Part shown: piece by piece, positions 61,451 to 64,000 of the stretch
How the letters are laid out: each line of letters starts with the position of its first letter
Position numbering within the stretch: the stretch's first letter is position 1
Assembly (NCBI GenBank): GCA_031550535.1
Contig: JAVBOM010000012.1
Span: 1-64,000 of the forward strand
Source of the DNA: Avichristensenella sp031550535
GTDB lineage: Bacteria > Bacillota > Clostridia > Christensenellales > Aristaeellaceae
Length of the DNA: 64,000 nucleotides
Direction: 5' to 3'
The notes under the pieces: model-generated
What the model was told of the DNA's origin: nothing
What the model saw: the letters and a program-made list of their open reading frames with translations, nothing else
Database searches by the model: none
Program-made: the position numbers and the translations under genes

Positions 61451-63121
61451 ATGGGACGCAAAATGGGACATACCCGGATTCTTGGATTTTTGAGTTTTGT
61501 GCTGGTGCTTGTGATGCTGGCACCTACCGCGTTTGCGTGCACGCCAATGGCGGCAGGCAAGGATGCCACGGTGGATGGATCCGTCATCGTCGCGCACACC
61601 TGCGACGGCTGGTATGACAACCGGATTCAGATCATCCCCGGCGGCGAGTATCCGGAAGGCACCATGGTCGATGTTTTCACCGATCCGTGCATCGATACCC
61701 GTCCGAACCGTCCGCAGGTATGGGCGGGCCAGATTCCCCAGGCGGCGAAAACATACACCTATTTCCACATCGGCTACCCCTTCATGAACGAAAAGAACAT
61801 CATCATCGGTGAGCATACGTGGAGCGGACGGCAGGAAGTATACAGCCAAAATGGTCTGCTCTACATCGCGAACCTTGAAATCTTTGGTCTGCAGCGTGGC
61901 GCGACGGCCAAAGAGACCGTGCAGATCATGGGCGAGCTTGCCGAGACGTACGGCTACGGCGACGGCGGCGAGTGCCTCCTGGTCGGCGACCCCAACGAAG
62001 TGTGGGTGTTCGAGGTTGCCGGTGCCGGCCCGCTGTGGACGGCCGATAGCGGCAAGCCGGGCGCGCACTGGGTTGCCAGGCGCCTGGCGGACGACGAGTT
62101 CTTCGTGGGCGCGAACCGGGCCCGCATGGGCGTCATCGATTTCGAGGACACGGAGAACTACATGTGGTCCACGGACATCACGGAATTCCCGAAGGAAATG
62201 GGTTGGTGGGAAGAGGGCACCCCGTTCCACTACGCCAACATCTTTGGACCCGGCTCGGCCGGCAACTTCAACGGCGCTCGCCGCGAATGGCGCGCGTTCA
62301 CGACAGTGGCCCCCTCGCAGGAGTTCCCCCTCATCGACGCGACCGAGCAGTACCCCTGGTCCGTGAAGCCCGATGAGAAGATCAGCATCCAGACGATCAT
62401 GGATCTGTACAGCGATCACCTGGAAGGCACCATCTACGACAAAACGACCGATCTCGCCTCGGGCCCGTTCGGCACGCCGAACCGCGCGACCGTCGTCGGA
62501 GATCAGCGGCCGGAAGGCAGAACCGCTTGGGAGCGCACCATCAACACGCCCGGCTGCTCGTACAGCTTCGTGGCGCAGACCCGTAACTGGCTGCCTTCGG
62601 AGGTTGCGACCGTGCTGTGGTTTGGCGAGGACTCGGCGGATACCACCGTCTACGTACCGATCTACAGCAGCGTTACCAAGATCCCCAAGCCGTGGACGCA
62701 GACAATCCGGCACGAGTTTGACCGCAACAGCGCGTGGTGGGCGTTCAACCTGGTGAACAACTGGGCGAACCTCCGCTGGGACGCGATGTACGCCGAAATT
62801 CGCGAGAAGAAGGCCAGCTATGAGGACGTCTTCTTTGCTGACCAAGAGGCGATCGAGGCGGAAGCCGTTGCGCTCGTCAAAGAGGATCCCGCCAAGGCCG
62901 TGGAGTTCCTCACCAAGTACACGTATGACAACATGGACAAGGTGGAGAAGGAATGGTGGGATTTCGCGTATCATCTGATCGGCAAGTACTATGACTTTGG
63001 CGTGATCAACGATCAGGGCGCCATGACCTCCCCGCCGTACAAGAACACGGAATGGATTGAAGCCGTGGACTTTGGCGGAACGGTCTATCGCGACAAGGTA
63101 ACGCTCTACGGAGAAGAGTAA
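61451..63121 (+). CDS. secreted C69-family dipeptidase
   Basis: 556 residues from ATG 61451 behind TTTGGAGGGCTAACAA. Signal peptide ends A-F-A; Cys30 of A-C-T-P-M-A-A-G-K-D-A-T-V-D-G-S follows directly and is the N-terminal nucleophile of PepD/C69 peptidases. Exported, unlike the mostly cytoplasmic family, so it would release amino acids (including glycine) outside the cell. Confidence 0.88.
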   Translation: MGRKMGHTRILGFLSFVLVLVMLAPTAFACTPMAAGKDATVDGSVIVAHTCDGWYDNRIQIIPGGEYPEGTMVDVFTDPCIDTRPNRPQVWAGQIPQAAKTYTYFHIGYPFMNEKNIIIGEHTWSGRQEVYSQNGLLYIANLEIFGLQRGATAKETVQIMGELAETYGYGDGGECLLVGDPNEVWVFEVAGAGPLWTADSGKPGAHWVARRLADDEFFVGANRARMGVIDFEDTENYMWSTDITEFPKEMGWWEEGTPFHYANIFGPGSAGNFNGARREWRAFTTVAPSQEFPLIDATEQYPWSVKPDEKISIQTIMDLYSDHLEGTIYDKTTDLASGPFGTPNRATVVGDQRPEGRTAWERTINTPGCSYSFVAQTRNWLPSEVATVLWFGEDSADTTVYVPIYSSVTKIPKPWTQTIRHEFDRNSAWWAFNLVNNWANLRWDAMYAEIREKKASYEDVFFADQEAIEAEAVALVKEDPAKAVEFLTKYTYDNMDKVEKEWWDFAYHLIGKYYDFGVINDQGAMTSPPYKNTEWIEAVDFGGTVYRDKVTLYGEE

Positions 63122-63188
63122 AGCAATACAACCAGGGCAAGCCGCGGTGCATTTCCGCGGCTTGCATCTTCCGTGCAGGAGGGATTCC

Positions 63189-63740
63189 ATGAGGAAAGCA
63201 GTCATTGCGGTATTGTCACTCGCGCTTATTTTCGCCGTCACGGCCGTGGCCGAGACAGCGGTGGAAGCGCCGGTGTTTGAAGGTCCCTATATTGTAACCA
63301 CCTGCGGGCAGAGCCCCGGCGCGGTCATGGTGAGCATGGTCGCCAAACAGGCGGGCTTTGAATCGAGCTATGTCAATGAACTGACTGCGGACGACCTGAG
63401 CCCCGATGTCAAAACGCTGATCATCACCACGGGCACAAGCATGAAGGGCATGGGCGCGGCCGGCACGGATGTAGATGACGAGATCGTCCGGTGCGTGAAG
63501 CTGATCGAAGCGGCGAAGGAAGCCGGAATCGTGATTATCGGCGCGCACGTGGAGGGCATGGCCCGCCGCACGGATAGCTCGGACGAAGCGTCGATCAACG
63601 CGGTGATGGAGTTGGCGGACGTGATCCTCGTCATCGAGGAAAGCGACAACGACGGGTTCTTCACGAAGTACGCCGAGGAGCACGGGAAGCCGTTGCTGAA
63701 GGTCAAGGACGCGATGGGCATCGGCGAGGTGTTGCAGTAA
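63189..63740 (+). CDS. secreted DUF6305-like protein
   Basis: 183 residues from ATG 63189 behind CAGGAGGGATTCC. Signal peptide (1-22) then an alpha/beta fold with G-Q-S-P-G near 41 and T-T-G-T-S-M-K-G-M-G-A-A-G near 80, as in DUF6305 proteins. Follows the C69 peptidase by 67 bases and is probably co-transcribed. Function unknown. Confidence 0.7.
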   Translation: MRKAVIAVLSLALIFAVTAVAETAVEAPVFEGPYIVTTCGQSPGAVMVSMVAKQAGFESSYVNELTADDLSPDVKTLIITTGTSMKGMGAAGTDVDDEIVRCVKLIEAAKEAGIVIIGAHVEGMARRTDSSDEASINAVMELADVILVIEESDNDGFFTKYAEEHGKPLLKVKDAMGIGEVLQ

Positions 63741-63795
63741 AGAAATCCGGCAGCCATTTTACAGTGGCTGCCGGGGATAGGGTCATCGGCTATTT

Positions 63796-64000
63796 TCAAA
63801 GCACACGCACGGCAGGGCCTTCCCGCGCCGTCACCCGGCCCACGGCCGCCGTACCCGGGCATGCGGCCTTCAGCCGCGCGAGCAGGGCGTCCGCGTCCTT
63901 CTCCCCCACCGCGAGCAGAAGCCCGCCCGAGGTCTGCGGGTCAAAGCAGATGTCCTGCACCGGCAGCGGCACGCGGTTATCCATCGTAACCCGCGAATCA
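63796..64000 (-). CDS. selD: selenide, water dikinase, C-terminal part (cut by window edge)
   Basis: The C-terminal ~68 residues with D-P-Q-T-S-G-G-L-L-L-A-V, the conserved SelD motif, ending with TGA. The 5' part lies beyond position 64000. SelD makes selenophosphate for SelA, completing the selenocysteine pathway present in the window. Confidence 0.92.
   Translation of the reverse strand, partial: DSRVTMDNRVPLPVQDICFDPQTSGGLLLAVGEKDADALLARLKAACPGTAAVGRVTAREGPAVRVL

Noticed and set aside
61226..63241. 671-codon minus-strand open frame opposite the C69 peptidase
   Set aside because: No ribosome-binding site, Arg/Gly/Val-rich antisense composition, and it covers a clear plus-strand peptidase with signal peptide.
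1..64000. CRISPR array
   Set aside because: No regularly spaced direct repeats of 24-40 bases were seen; the repeats found are palindromic and dispersed.

Overview
The window looks like the chromosome of a GC-rich, spore-forming, amino-acid-fermenting member of the Clostridia. The evidence is a complete glycine reductase operon with two selenocysteine codons, a selenocysteine-insertion gene set (selA, selB, tRNA-Sec, and the end of selD at the right edge), a GerA/GerC/GerB-type spore germination operon, a BlaI-type regulator, an ECF sigma factor with a DUF4179-like partner, and an oligopeptide ABC transporter operon. Host genes use TAG, TGA and TAA as ordinary stops. No species can be named from sequence alone.

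About 2.3-26.9 kb is a decayed, mosaic prophage. Its left part (2.3-10.4 kb, minus strand) carries a tail and lysis module: major tail protein, tail assembly chaperone with a -1 frameshift site, tape-measure C-terminus, distal-tail-like protein with an SH3 domain, and three small lysis-region genes. Five of these reading frames are each interrupted by a single in-frame TAG, never TAA or TGA, and resume in the same frame; none of the module's genes terminates with TAG. This is the signature of amber (TAG) reassignment, probably to Gln, in phage lytic genes. Two plus-strand cargo genes inside the module (4758-5090 and 8361-9542) are standard-code genes, one ending in TAG. An early-type gene at 25155-25328 and two remnants of a recombination ATPase near 23.8 and 24.2 kb also carry in-frame TAGs. 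No suppressor tRNA was found here.

Between 10.6 and 18.1 kb is a plus-strand run of about fourteen small orphan genes, several with zinc-ribbon cysteines, ending in an N6-MTase-like protein. Then come a secreted protein, a Gp88-like gene, a BlaI regulator with an M56 metallopeptidase fused to an MreC domain, a frameshifted tyrosine recombinase, phage debris and an intact large serine recombinase.

From 27.6 kb host genes resume: a UroD-family protein; an opp/dpp operon (28.7-36.1 kb) whose OppC-like permease carries a seven-repeat RCC1 propeller and whose OppF-like ATPase has a helical insertion; a ribosomal-protection GTPase behind a leader-peptide attenuator; the ger operon; a lipoprotein; the sigma-factor operon; RidA; and a hybrid histidine kinase.

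The right third is the selenium and glycine system. grdX-trxB-trxA-grdE-grdA-grdB-grdC-grdD is transcribed leftward from a promoter followed by a glycine riboswitch and an intrinsic terminator. selA-selB-tRNA-Sec run rightward from the same intergenic region. Thus glycine sensing, thioredoxin-coupled electron supply, the selenoproteins and the machinery that decodes their UGA codons are co-located. A dispersed double-hairpin repeat recurs in intergenic spaces from 28.7 to 60.9 kb.
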